A stretch of DNA of 64,000 nt from positions 540,156 through 604,155 of the forward strand of contig NZ_CANMRQ010000001.1 in assembly GCF_947500325.1 (NCBI RefSeq), given 5' to 3'. The notes beneath the pieces were generated by a model. That model saw nothing but the letters and a program-made list of their open reading frames with translations, was not told where the DNA came from and made no database searches. A program made the translations under genes and the position numbers. Below, piece after piece: positions 1-7,932 of this stretch. Within the stretch, counting starts at the first letter, position 1. Every line of letters begins with the position of its first letter. This stretch comes from an uncultured Lacinutrix sp. GTDB lineage: Bacteria; Bacteroidota; Bacteroidia; Flavobacteriales; Flavobacteriaceae.

Positions 1-995
1 TATTGATGTGCTGGATGATCTTTAGCAATATCGTCTGCAGATATACCGTCGCCTCCCCAAGAATGAATCCCTAAACGAGCCCCTTTTGTAACAATACGTT
101 CTTTTCCTGCACAAAATAAATCTACACCTCCAGAAGAAATATTACTATTGGCAAGTACTTTAGTATTTAAACCGGCCTCTCTAATAATGCGTCCAGTATG
201 CATATTTACTGCATCGTTTATAGAACCTGGTACATTTTGTAATACTATAGTGGTTATTTCTGGATGGTTTTTAATAAGGTCTTTAAATTGTGCATATCCT
301 TTTGTGCCTAAGGTGCCATTTAAATACACATCTGTTCCTTTTATTTCTAGTCTTGTATCACCTAATCCTGCTAATGCTTCTCCTACTTTCATTTTGAAAG
401 AGGATTCTTCACCTCCAGCTACAGGCGTTAAGGTTCCTGTTACATCGAATATTTTCATATCTTCTTTTTCTGCAGATATGATATTGGCAGTACCTTGCGA
501 AACGATATATGACGGAACTTTTGCTTGATCTTCTTCTGAAAGTTCCATTAGATTCACATTAAATAAAAGGGTTTGAGCAGTAAAGGATCTTTTTTCTGAA
601 TCTTTAATGGATGTGATTAGTATTAAAGTATTTGTTTTTTTCTCTATAGTAAAGGTTGAAATCATCATGAATTCATTGTCTTCATAATTTATCTCTGGGA
701 AAAAGAAATCGAGATTAAAAGGCTTTCCATTTAGTTGTAAGCCAAAATCCTTAGCAGCGTTTAATTGTTTCTCAACTTCTGCATCTATATTTTCTATAGA
801 AATACCTTCATCAAATTCTTTAAAATTTGCCCAACATTTGTCATTATACCAATAACCTCCCTTTTTCTCACATTTACTTTTAGAAGATGCTTTAACTGTT
901 TTATTGATTTTTTTAGCCATTTTACTTTGCCCATAACTATTAGACAGAGCAAATGTGATTAACGTAAAAAAAAGAATTTGCTTTATTGTTTTCAT
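1..995 (-). CDS. ClpP/crotonase-fold periplasmic protein (COG3904-like), 3' end outside window
   Basis: The reading frame is open from an ATG at 995 down to the window edge, so the C-terminus is missing. It starts with a signal peptide (MKTIKQILFFTLITFALSNS). Residues of roughly 240-320 read like the ClpP/crotonase-fold periplasmic family: a strand ending VLQNVPGSI, then NMHTGRIIREAGL, then NISSGGVDLFCAG, where a Ser-Gly pair sits at the usual nucleophile position, then ARLGIHSWGG with the histidine typical of the family. Inferred role is a periplasmic serine protease-like or scaffold protein; the substrate is unknown. The start overlaps the stop of the upstream 68-aa gene (TAATG), which suggests translational coupling. 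The middle of the protein (about residues 40-230) is unrecognised. Confidence 0.75.
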   Translation of the reverse strand, partial: MKTIKQILFFTLITFALSNSYGQSKMAKKINKTVKASSKSKCEKKGGYWYNDKCWANFKEFDEGISIENIDAEVEKQLNAAKDFGLQLNGKPFNLDFFFPEINYEDNEFMMISTFTIEKKTNTLILITSIKDSEKRSFTAQTLLFNVNLMELSEEDQAKVPSYIVSQGTANIISAEKEDMKIFDVTGTLTPVAGGEESSFKMKVGEALAGLGDTRLEIKGTDVYLNGTLGTKGYAQFKDLIKNHPEITTIVLQNVPGSINDAVNMHTGRIIREAGLNTKVLANSNISSGGVDLFCAGKERIVTKGARLGIHSWGGDGISADDIAKDHPAHQ

Positions 996-1201
996 TATAT
1001 TTTATTGTTTTGCTTTTTAATTATTTGATATATACCGTATAGTGTTGTTAAAATGAGTATAGGTAATATGATTATTAAGTCTATTCTTAATATGTATTGA
1101 TTTAATGTTTGTATCCAATTGTTAACAAGAATTTCCCAAACTATAAAGCTTGTCCATAATAGGATTAAAAAAGCTAAAAGTAGTAGTGTTGTTCTTTTCA
1201 T
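995..1201 (-). CDS. small two-helix membrane protein, coupled to the ClpP-fold gene
   Basis: A 68-residue protein with two hydrophobic segments (about residues 5-25 and 40-60), a short polar loop and a lysine-rich C-terminal tail, giving a predicted inner-membrane hairpin. Its TAA stop overlaps the ATG of the downstream ClpP-fold gene by one base (TAATG at 997-993), a classic coupling arrangement. I do not recognise the family. By analogy with membrane partners of periplasmic proteases it may anchor or regulate its neighbour, but that is inference from position only. Confidence 0.6.
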   Translation of the reverse strand: MKRTTLLLLAFLILLWTSFIVWEILVNNWIQTLNQYILRIDLIIILPILILTTLYGIYQIIKKQNNKI

Positions 1202-1288
1202 TTCTATAGTTTATATAAGCATGTGCATTGTTGCCTCAGCAAATATTTCTGAAATAAAAAAGAACGAACAAAAAAAGAGATAGTATTG

Positions 1289-1364
1289 TAGTTCGGAATT
1301 CTGAAATCCGAACTATTTACTGTTTTTATTGCGTGTTTTTTGTCTGAAATCCGGAATCCGAACT
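1289..1364. repeat. cluster of AATCCGAACT words with a 9-bp inverted repeat
   Basis: TAGTTCGGA (1289-1297) is perfectly inverted as TCCGAACTA (1307-1315). AATCCGAACT occurs at 1305-1314 and again at 1355-1364, and TCTGAAATCCG occurs at 1300-1310 and 1343-1353. It lies just downstream of the minus-strand AraC gene, so it could end that transcript, but no T-run follows directly on either strand. It looks more like a small dispersed intergenic repeat. Confidence 0.45.
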
Positions 1365-1380
1365 TTTAAAAGAACCGATA

Positions 1381-2463
1381 TTATTGGCTTTTATAGCGAG
1401 AAGGAGTTGTGCCTGTAACTTTTTTAAAAGCATCGTAAAATGTACTTTTACTTTGAAAGCCTACTTCTTTACCAATACCTTCTATACTTAAATTATTGAC
1501 TGTTTCACTATTGAGAAGTCTTTTAGCTTTTTCAATTCTAAAGCTATTAATATAAGTATTGAAGTTTTGATTAAGGTTCGCGTTTATAACTCTAGAGATA
1601 CGTTTTGGATGGACATTAATGCCTTCGGAGATATCTAAAATAGTTAAATCTGGTTTTATAAAAATGGAATTATTAACAATAAAATCGTTTATTTTTTCTA
1701 GGAGTTTTTGTGAGTTTTCAGAAGAAGAAATTTGCTTTTCTGTAGCAGTATTGTTTTCTGGTGAAGAAAATAATAAAGCAATATTTTGTTGTAAAATACC
1801 TCGCATAGATACCCAATACAATAAAACAACATTGATTATAGATATTATTAATTCGAAATAATAATTGTCATCGAAAAATGCAGAGATAATAAAGGTTGTG
1901 GTAAATATTAAACCAATAAAAACAAAAACTCTTGCCCATTGTAAAACTTTATATTCAACTGATGCATATTGGTTTTTAAGTTCTGCGATATGTTTTTTAA
2001 TCCATTTTATAGTTAAAATTCCTATTCCTATAGAATAAAATATTCCTAACACGTCTAATAACTCATACCAAAGAGAATCTTCAATTTCTTTTTTTACTTC
2101 TAAGGGTTGAAAAAATATAATAATTCCAGTAATAAGTATTAAAATTCCAGGAATTAAGGTTTTATAACTTTTTTTGTGATTAGAAAAAATGGAAACTTGT
2201 TGTACATAAATATAGAACAATGGATAAAGCAACCATGTAAATTTAAAAGGTAATAAAATATACTCCGGATAATGATCTAGAACCCCTAGATCATCTAATA
2301 TTACAGGTAATAAATCAAGTGCGTAGGCTATAATGAAAAAGCCTAAAAATAAAGTGGATTTATTTTTTTTTCTATTTATTACTATAAGAAGAATTCCTAA
2401 AATAAGACCTTGAAGTAATCCTAGAGTATCTATTAAAGATATAATATTGTAATTAATTTCCAT
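1381..2463 (-). CDS. AraC-family regulator with seven-helix membrane sensor domain
   Basis: Residues 1-235 hold about seven hydrophobic helices. Residues about 265-360 form an AraC-type double helix-turn-helix (ILDISEGINVHPKRISRVIN, then GIGKEVGFQSKSTFYDAFKK and the terminal TPSRYK). This fusion of a membrane sensor to an AraC DNA-binding domain is common in Flavobacteriia and presumably binds DNA from the inner membrane. The gene is divergent from a second AraC gene at 2741. The 277-bp gap carries a perfect 23-bp palindrome 26 bases from this ATG. Ligand and targets are unknown. Confidence 0.85.
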   Translation of the reverse strand: MEINYNIISLIDTLGLLQGLILGILLIVINRKKNKSTLFLGFFIIAYALDLLPVILDDLGVLDHYPEYILLPFKFTWLLYPLFYIYVQQVSIFSNHKKSYKTLIPGILILITGIIIFFQPLEVKKEIEDSLWYELLDVLGIFYSIGIGILTIKWIKKHIAELKNQYASVEYKVLQWARVFVFIGLIFTTTFIISAFFDDNYYFELIISIINVVLLYWVSMRGILQQNIALLFSSPENNTATEKQISSSENSQKLLEKINDFIVNNSIFIKPDLTILDISEGINVHPKRISRVINANLNQNFNTYINSFRIEKAKRLLNSETVNNLSIEGIGKEVGFQSKSTFYDAFKKVTGTTPSRYKSQ

Positions 2464-2488
2464 AAGTGGTTAAAGTTACATTTAAAAT

Positions 2489-2539
2489 AAAAAATGCACA
2501 TACCTCTTTTTTTCTTAAAAAGAGGTATGTGCATTTTTT
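2489..2539. repeat. perfect 23-bp inverted repeat, 5-base loop
   Basis: The arm at 2489-2511 (core ATGCACATACCTC) is the exact complement of 2517-2539 (core GAGGTATGTGCAT), with a TTCTT loop. The A- and T-rich ends give it the look of a bidirectional intrinsic terminator, yet it sits between divergent genes, in the leader of the minus-strand AraC gene. GTGTACAC (2541-2548, an 8-bp palindrome) follows at once. A second inverted pair, AGTCATTTTT (2560-2569) and AAAAATGACT (2591-2600), lies further on. Confidence 0.7.
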
Positions 2540-2740
2540 AGTGTACACAAAATTTAAAAAGTCATTTTTCCTATTTCTTCCTCAATGATAAAAAATGACT
2601 GTTATGGTGTTTGATAAATAGACGATTAAGATTTAAATTTGTTACAAAGAAGAATTATTTTTTAATTTTAAAACTAAAGATGTTGTTCTGTTAAATTTTA
2701 AGATTTTTTACGACTAAACTTATAACTATTTATTTTATTA

Positions 2741-3580
2741 ATGGCAGTACAAGATATTTCAAATTATACCTATAAAGATATTTTTTCATTAAGTGTTGTA
2801 GAGTTTGAAAAAGCTTGTGTGGTAAATAGACCAGAGCAAGTAGATGCTTATAGTATTTATTGGATAAAAGATGGTAAAGGTACTTATAACATAGATTTTA
2901 AAAGTTATAATTTTGATGAAAATGTATTGTTTTTTCTTTCACCAGGGCAAGTATTTTCTGTAGATTCTGAAAAAATAAAGGAGGCCTATAAATTAACTTT
3001 TATCCGTGATTTTTACTGTATACAAACACATGATAAGGAAGTAGCATGTAATGGTGTATTATTTAATAATGTATATGAAACTCCTTTTGTTAAACCTTGC
3101 AAAAACGACACTAAAAAACTTAGTTTTATAATAGAAAGTCTAGTAGAAGAATTTAAAAGCTCTGAGACGGCGCAATATGATATGTTGCAAAGTTATTTAA
3201 GACAATTTATAATACATTGTGTCCGTATACAAAAAGAACACTATCCTATAAAGACGGATATTGAAAGTAAGCTTTTTAAAGACTTTAGCATATTGGTTGA
3301 GCAAAATTATAAGACAGAGCATTCTGTTACGGATTATGCTAAAAGATTAGGTGTCTCTCCAAAATCGTTGACAAAAAATTTCCAGAAGGCAAATGCAGAA
3401 ACACCAAGTAACTTTATTAAAAACCGAATTATTTTAGAAGCTAAAAGACAACTAATTTATTCTAACGATTCTGTAAAACAAATAGCCTATTCATTAGGTT
3501 TCAATGATTCTGCATATTTTACACGTTTTTTTACAAAAGCCACTACGAAATCTCCTCTTCAGTTTAAAAAGAACTATTAA
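2741..3580 (+). CDS. AraC-family transcriptional regulator, cupin sensor
   Basis: A 279-residue soluble regulator. Residues about 20-110 look like a cupin-type sensing domain (YWIKDGKGTYNIDF, then FFLSPGQVFSVD). Residues about 185-279 are an AraC double helix-turn-helix (YAKRLGVSPKSLTKNFQK, then IAYSLGFNDSAYFTRFFTKA and SPLQFKKN). It lies directly upstream of, and on the same strand as, the small Cys protein / AhpD-like / cupredoxin-like cluster. The usual local wiring of such genes suggests it activates that cluster. A direct repeat before the cluster (3690 and 3722) could be its site. The effector is unknown. Confidence 0.85.
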   Translation: MAVQDISNYTYKDIFSLSVVEFEKACVVNRPEQVDAYSIYWIKDGKGTYNIDFKSYNFDENVLFFLSPGQVFSVDSEKIKEAYKLTFIRDFYCIQTHDKEVACNGVLFNNVYETPFVKPCKNDTKKLSFIIESLVEEFKSSETAQYDMLQSYLRQFIIHCVRIQKEHYPIKTDIESKLFKDFSILVEQNYKTEHSVTDYAKRLGVSPKSLTKNFQKANAETPSNFIKNRIILEAKRQLIYSNDSVKQIAYSLGFNDSAYFTRFFTKATTKSPLQFKKNY

Positions 3581-3689
3581 TACAAACCAGTTTTTAGTGT
3601 TTCTAGATTAGGTATAAAGGTCTATTTTCTTTTGCTATTATATGTCTATAAAAAAGGATGTTACTCGCATTTTCAAAGTCAAAACCACT

Positions 3690-3735
3690 ACTAGTAAGCT
3701 TAACAAAACCCAATAAAACAGACTAGTCCAAGCAT
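3690..3735 (+). promoter_or_regulatory. candidate AraC operator: two ACTAGT..AAGC repeats, 32 bp apart
   Basis: ACTAGTAAGC (3690-3699) and ACTAGTCCAAGC (3722-3733) start 32 bp apart, three helical turns, so both face the same side of the DNA. They lie between the AraC gene and the small Cys protein gene, upstream of a CATCTTTG -7-like element (3775-3782). No -33 TTG is found at the normal spacing, as expected of an activator-dependent promoter. Confidence 0.35.
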
Positions 3736-3810
3736 AAGGAACTTTTGTCCATTTTTTAAGGAGTCTTCTCGTCGCATCTTTGCAGTGTAACAAATAAACA
3801 ACTAAGATTT

Positions 3811-3909
3811 ATGAAAACAATAGAAACAAACCAATGTCCAAATTGTTGGGGTTATCAAGTTTATGATGAGAATGAACCAGAGCGACAATTATGTGAATGC
3901 AAGCAATAA
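3811..3909 (+). CDS. 32-aa four-cysteine microprotein
   Basis: ATG at 3811 to TAA at 3907-3909. The product has Cys9-Pro-Asn-Cys12 and Cys28-Glu-Cys30, a layout that suits a small zinc or metal-binding knuckle, followed only by Lys-Gln. It has no signal peptide, so it is probably cytosolic. The gene lies 38 bases upstream of the AhpD-like gene and probably shares its transcript. Too short for routine gene calling; the family is not recognised. The regular Cys spacing and its place at the head of the operon support it being real. Confidence 0.6.
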   Translation: MKTIETNQCPNCWGYQVYDENEPERQLCECKQ

Positions 3910-3947
3910 AATAATTAATAAAACAATAACAATTAAAAAATAAAATT

Positions 3948-4505
3948 ATGAGTACAAGAATAGAAACATTAAACCCGGAAACAACGACAGGAAAATCTAA
4001 AGAATTATTTAATGCCGTACAAAACAAATTAGGGTTTATACCAAACTTAATTAAAGTATTTGGTAACTCTCCAGCAACATTACAAACGTATTTAAGCTTA
4101 GGTGAATTAACGGCAAGTGGAGAATTTACAAATAAATATAGAGAGCAATTAGCTCTAGCAATTGCAGAATCTAATGCTTGTAATTACTGTTTATCTGCAC
4201 ATACTGCTATTGGTAAAATGAATGGTTTAACAGATGAGCAAACACAACAAAGCCGTCAAGGTTTTGCAAACGAGGAAAAAGCACAAGCAGGATTACAATT
4301 TGCAAAGTTGGTTACAGAAAATAGAGGACAAGTATCTACAGAAGCAATTAATGATGTTAAAACTGCTGGTTTTAACGATGGTGAAATTTTAGAAATCGTA
4401 TTAAACGTAGTGTCTAATACTTTAACAAACTATGTAAATCATATAGCAGAAACAGAAGTAGATTTTCCATCTGTAGAAGCTGGAAAATTTGCAATAACAC
4501 AATAA
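3948..4505 (+). CDS. carboxymuconolactone decarboxylase family protein, AhpD-like
   Basis: A 185-residue helical protein carrying the AhpD-type redox centre: Glu74, then Cys78-Asn-Tyr-Cys81 and His85 (AESNACNYCLSAH). In AhpD proteins this Glu/Cys/Cys/His set makes a disulfide-based alkylhydroperoxidase or reductase. This belongs to the peroxidase-related (YnjA/YciW-like) branch and is probably a cytosolic thiol oxidoreductase. It sits between the Cys-rich microprotein and a secreted protein, downstream of an AraC regulator, which suggests an inducible redox or detoxification operon. The physiological substrate cannot be read from the sequence. Confidence 0.85.
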   Translation: MSTRIETLNPETTTGKSKELFNAVQNKLGFIPNLIKVFGNSPATLQTYLSLGELTASGEFTNKYREQLALAIAESNACNYCLSAHTAIGKMNGLTDEQTQQSRQGFANEEKAQAGLQFAKLVTENRGQVSTEAINDVKTAGFNDGEILEIVLNVVSNTLTNYVNHIAETEVDFPSVEAGKFAITQ

Positions 4506-4536
4506 TTAACAAATAATAATTTTAAAAACAGAAACA

Positions 4537-4920
4537 ATGAAAAATTTAGTATTAGGAATCTTTTTAGTAGCCTTTACATTTGTAGCACAGGCACAAGATA
4601 AAATGAAAACATCTACAGTAAAAACTGTAGCATTAGAACAAACAAAAGGGGAGTTTACACAAAAAGCATTGACTTTAAGCGAAGGTACTTATGTGTTTAA
4701 TGTAACAAATACTAATGCAGCACCGGAAGTAGGATTGGTTTTAATACAAGATGGAAAAGATGGAGCTAACCCTAAAAACCACATTGCAGATGCGTATGTG
4801 TCTCAAATGGTAAAGCATGGTAAAACTGAATCTTCTAAAGCGGTAACACTTACAAAAGGGACATACAAATATTTCTGCCCTTTTAATAAAACGCCTCAAT
4901 ATACTTTAGTTGTTGAGTAG
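4537..4920 (+). CDS. secreted cupredoxin-like protein lacking normal copper ligands
   Basis: Signal peptide ending VAQAQ at about residue 20, then a roughly 105-residue beta-rich domain. The end (GTYKYFCPFNKTPQYTLVV) matches the last strands of cupredoxins, where a Cys and following His and Met normally bind copper. Here the Cys is present but the His and Met positions read Asn and Gln. An isolated His lies in NHIADAY. It is therefore probably a periplasmic cupredoxin-fold protein without a classical type 1 site. It ends the AraC-linked operon, 31 bases after the AhpD-like gene, and is followed by a strong terminator. Confidence 0.7.
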   Translation: MKNLVLGIFLVAFTFVAQAQDKMKTSTVKTVALEQTKGEFTQKALTLSEGTYVFNVTNTNAAPEVGLVLIQDGKDGANPKNHIADAYVSQMVKHGKTESSKAVTLTKGTYKYFCPFNKTPQYTLVVE

Positions 4921-4945
4921 TTAATTAAGTAGTTTTTATGTTTAA

Positions 4946-4975
4946 AAGCGAACTTCATTGAAGTTCGCTTTTTTT
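4946..4975. terminator. bidirectional intrinsic terminator
   Basis: Ten-bp perfect stem AAGCGAACTT (4946-4955) / AAGTTCGCTT (4961-4970), loop CATTG, with a T-run to 4975 and an A-run on the 5' side. It separates the convergent AhpD/cupredoxin operon and the serine hydrolase gene and can serve both strands. Confidence 0.9.
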
Positions 4976-5020
4976 ATTTAATACTATAATTATTGTCACT
5001 TCTTTTGCTACCTATTAATT

Positions 5021-6682
5021 TTATTTTTTGTCTAATATTGCTGGCAATATATAATCTATCATCATTTTGTCGACATTAGAATGAGCATATGGCATATTAT
5101 AAGCAGATGCAGTGATTACAATTACAAATGGGATATCTTTAAATATAAAAATTTTATTACCTCCATTACCAGTGCAAAACGAAACTTCATAATCTTTACC
5201 ATCTATAGTATATGTTTTGTTCCAGAAAAGATAACCATAATAACCGTTTTTTATTCCAGTATAGGCTTGCGATACTTGTTTTGCTAAACTTTTTTCTACC
5301 CATTTTTTAGATATAATTTGTTTGTCATTCCATTTTCCATTGTTTTTGTATAATTGACCATACTTAGCAAAATCAATTGCTCTTAATCGTATTCCTCCTG
5401 CAGTGTTTCCAACATTTTGGGGCGTGTATTGCCATTTGTAATTAGTAATGTTTAATGGAGCAAATAACTTCTTATCTGCATAAGAAACCAGTCCATTTGG
5501 TACAGATTTATGAATAATATCACCTAAAACAACCACACCAGCTGTAAAGTAAGTGTAGTCTTTTTCCATAATTTTATCTTTTTCTATGGGCTGATCTAGT
5601 GCAAACTTTACCCAATCGCCAGTTGGATACATATACTCTTCGTTTCCAGGGTTACTCATATCGGTGTCATCACCTAAAAAACCTGAGCTCATTGTTAAAA
5701 GTGATTTTAAAGTTATTAAATCTTTTGCAGGCTCATAATTTTTATAAGATTCAAGTTTATAAAACTCTTTGAGTTGTTGCTCTTCATTTTTTATATAATT
5801 TTCTTCAATTGCAATCCCCATCATTGTCGATGCAATAGATTTCCCAACAGACCTTGAATCATGTAAACTACCTCTCGTTTCCCCATTAAAGTACTCTTCT
5901 ATTAATAATTCGCCTTCTTTAATAACTACAATTCCATTAATGTTTTCAAACCTCTTTTGAGCAATTTTTTTATTGAGTGCTTCAATTTTAGAGTGGTTAA
6001 AATGGTCTTTTGATATATCCCATCCACTATTGACTGCTATAGTTTGTAAAGCAACAGCATTTTGGTCAAAAGGTAATTCTTTAACATTAATATCAAGATT
6101 TCCTTTTGCTAGTAGTTTTCCAACATGTAGTTCTTCATTATTTAAATAGGTTCTTATTTCTATACTCAGTACATGTTTCCCTTTATCCAACTTATCTCTT
6201 CCGCCTGACATTTTCATGAATTTTAGCCACAAGTACCAACCCCAATGATCTATTCGTTCTGGTGAGATTAATGGAAGGCTATATTCTAGTTGTGTTTTTT
6301 TTGCTGATTTTAAACCAGCTCCGGTATTTAAGTTTTCTACATAAACAATTTCGTTATCTACTAAAAATGAAAACTGAAAATTGCCATTATTTAATAATTC
6401 ATCTTCAGATAATTTTGGTGCTAATAATTGAAGACTATGCACTAATGGTTTATCTAATGTAAAATGGATAGACAGATGCTTATCTTCATTTAAATTAAAA
6501 TGTTTAGAAAACTCAGGAGTATTACTTCCTTTTATTTTTGCTTTATTTTTTGCGAAATAGATATTATTGGTTTGCTCTAATTGAATGTGATCACTTTGCT
6601 TTTTATTTAAGGATATGTTTTTATTGTTTTGACATGATATAAAGGAGTAGACAAATAATATTAGTACTGTAATTGATTTCAT
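5021..6682 (-). CDS. lipoprotein serine hydrolase, class C beta-lactamase family
   Basis: A lipoprotein signal with the lipid Cys at residue 17 (YSFISC) places it in the envelope. Residues about 60-200 form an N-terminal beta-rich region of unknown role. From about residue 235 on is a beta-lactamase/penicillin-binding fold. SxxK is present as Ser278-Val-Gly-Lys281 (SRSVGKSIAS), a Tyr-containing second motif lies in DYTYFTAGVV, and a Gly-rich third motif in CTGNGGNK. Family members include esterases and D-amino-peptidases; the substrate cannot be assigned. The AraC gene 172 bases upstream on the same strand is the likely regulator. Confidence 0.85.
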   Translation of the reverse strand: MKSITVLILFVYSFISCQNNKNISLNKKQSDHIQLEQTNNIYFAKNKAKIKGSNTPEFSKHFNLNEDKHLSIHFTLDKPLVHSLQLLAPKLSEDELLNNGNFQFSFLVDNEIVYVENLNTGAGLKSAKKTQLEYSLPLISPERIDHWGWYLWLKFMKMSGGRDKLDKGKHVLSIEIRTYLNNEELHVGKLLAKGNLDINVKELPFDQNAVALQTIAVNSGWDISKDHFNHSKIEALNKKIAQKRFENINGIVVIKEGELLIEEYFNGETRGSLHDSRSVGKSIASTMMGIAIEENYIKNEEQQLKEFYKLESYKNYEPAKDLITLKSLLTMSSGFLGDDTDMSNPGNEEYMYPTGDWVKFALDQPIEKDKIMEKDYTYFTAGVVVLGDIIHKSVPNGLVSYADKKLFAPLNITNYKWQYTPQNVGNTAGGIRLRAIDFAKYGQLYKNNGKWNDKQIISKKWVEKSLAKQVSQAYTGIKNGYYGYLFWNKTYTIDGKDYEVSFCTGNGGNKIFIFKDIPFVIVITASAYNMPYAHSNVDKMMIDYILPAILDKK

Positions 6683-6854
6683 TTTTTTTGATTTTTTGAT
6701 TTGATTTATTTTGATTATGAATTGATTGTAAATATCAGCCTTTGTTTCTTTGAATAATTGTATAATATTAACATTTGGGAAATTAACTTAAGAAATATTT
6801 GCTTAGTGATAATTAGTATAGTCATATCTAATTATAAATCCTCAATTTTAAATT

Positions 6855-7658
6855 CTACTTTAAGTTTTTTCTATAAAAACTTGGGTTTATCTTAAAATAA
6901 GACTTAAAAACACGGTTAAAATGGCTTTGATCTGAAAAGCCAGATTGATAGGCAATTTGTGTCAATGAGTAATTAGAATCTAGTAATAACGGAATGGAAT
7001 TTTTTATTTTTAATAGCCTAATATATTCACCAAGGCTTGCAGAAAAATATTTAGGTACTGCTCTGGAAATATGATTAGGATGAATACCTAATTGATTTGA
7101 GAGGTATTTAAGATTAAGGTTAGCTTGGTCGTAATGTATTAGTTCTTTTAATTTAATAACCCAGTTAGGTATATTTTTATGATTAAATTCTTTTATTGGT
7201 CCTAAAGATTCGCTTACTTGTAGTAATAATAGTTCAATAGATATTTCACTATACTCATCTGAAAGAATAAATTCATGATATAATTTTGCAAATAAAAAAT
7301 GCACATGTGGATTTTCTATTAATTGACTTCCTTCTAGTAAGTTTAATTCTATGTTGTTACTCTTAAACCAGCTTTTTTCGAATTCTAAATGAAATCCAGC
7401 AGCATTTTCAGAATGTTTAGATCCAAAATGTGCTTCTTGCCAATTATTAAACATTAAGCTTCCAGATGGTAGTAGTGTTTTGTTTTTTGTATTGCAATCC
7501 ATCATATTACCATGTAAAACAAACATGAAATAAGGGTTTTCATGGTAATGCCAAGGAGTTTTATCTGTATGATAATCGTATTTGGATAGTAAAATACCAT
7601 TAAAAGATGCTTCCGAATTTCTTTTACCATAATATTTTCCTTTGGTTGATACTTTCAT
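6855..7658 (-). CDS. AraC-family transcriptional regulator
   Basis: A 267-residue protein. The N-terminal half is cupin-like (TPWHYHENPYFMFVLHGN, with the HYHENP histidine-rich strand typical of AraC cupins). The C-terminal roughly 95 residues are a double helix-turn-helix (YLSNQLGIHPNHISRAVPKY, then QIAYQSGFSDQSHFNRVFKS and NPSFYRKN). The gene is upstream of and codirectional with the serine hydrolase lipoprotein and is probably its local regulator. The 274 bases upstream of its start (7659-7932) are AT-rich and show nothing I can name. Confidence 0.85.
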   Translation of the reverse strand: MKVSTKGKYYGKRNSEASFNGILLSKYDYHTDKTPWHYHENPYFMFVLHGNMMDCNTKNKTLLPSGSLMFNNWQEAHFGSKHSENAAGFHLEFEKSWFKSNNIELNLLEGSQLIENPHVHFLFAKLYHEFILSDEYSEISIELLLLQVSESLGPIKEFNHKNIPNWVIKLKELIHYDQANLNLKYLSNQLGIHPNHISRAVPKYFSASLGEYIRLLKIKNSIPLLLDSNYSLTQIAYQSGFSDQSHFNRVFKSYFKINPSFYRKNLK

Positions 7659-7932
7659 AATTATCTGGTATGTTCTAATCTCAATGTCTGTTTACACGGC
7701 ATTATGTCTTTTTATTGTATGTTATGTTTATATCCAAGTCCTCATTTAAATTGTATTATTTAATGATGCAATATTTTAAAGATTAATTTATTTTAAAAAT
7801 GTTACACTAGATTTACTAGATAATGATTTTTTTTCACCATAATCACCTGCTACTCAAATTTTGAGTTATAAACCAATATTATTAAATAAAATTCTTTCAA
7901 TGTTAATGCTATGTAAGCAAACCAATTACTTT

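Noticed and set aside
3809..4027. 72-residue minus-strand frame opposite the microprotein and AhpD-like genes
   Set aside because: It runs opposite two better-supported genes, has no homology or promoter, and reflects low stop-codon density in AT-rich DNA.
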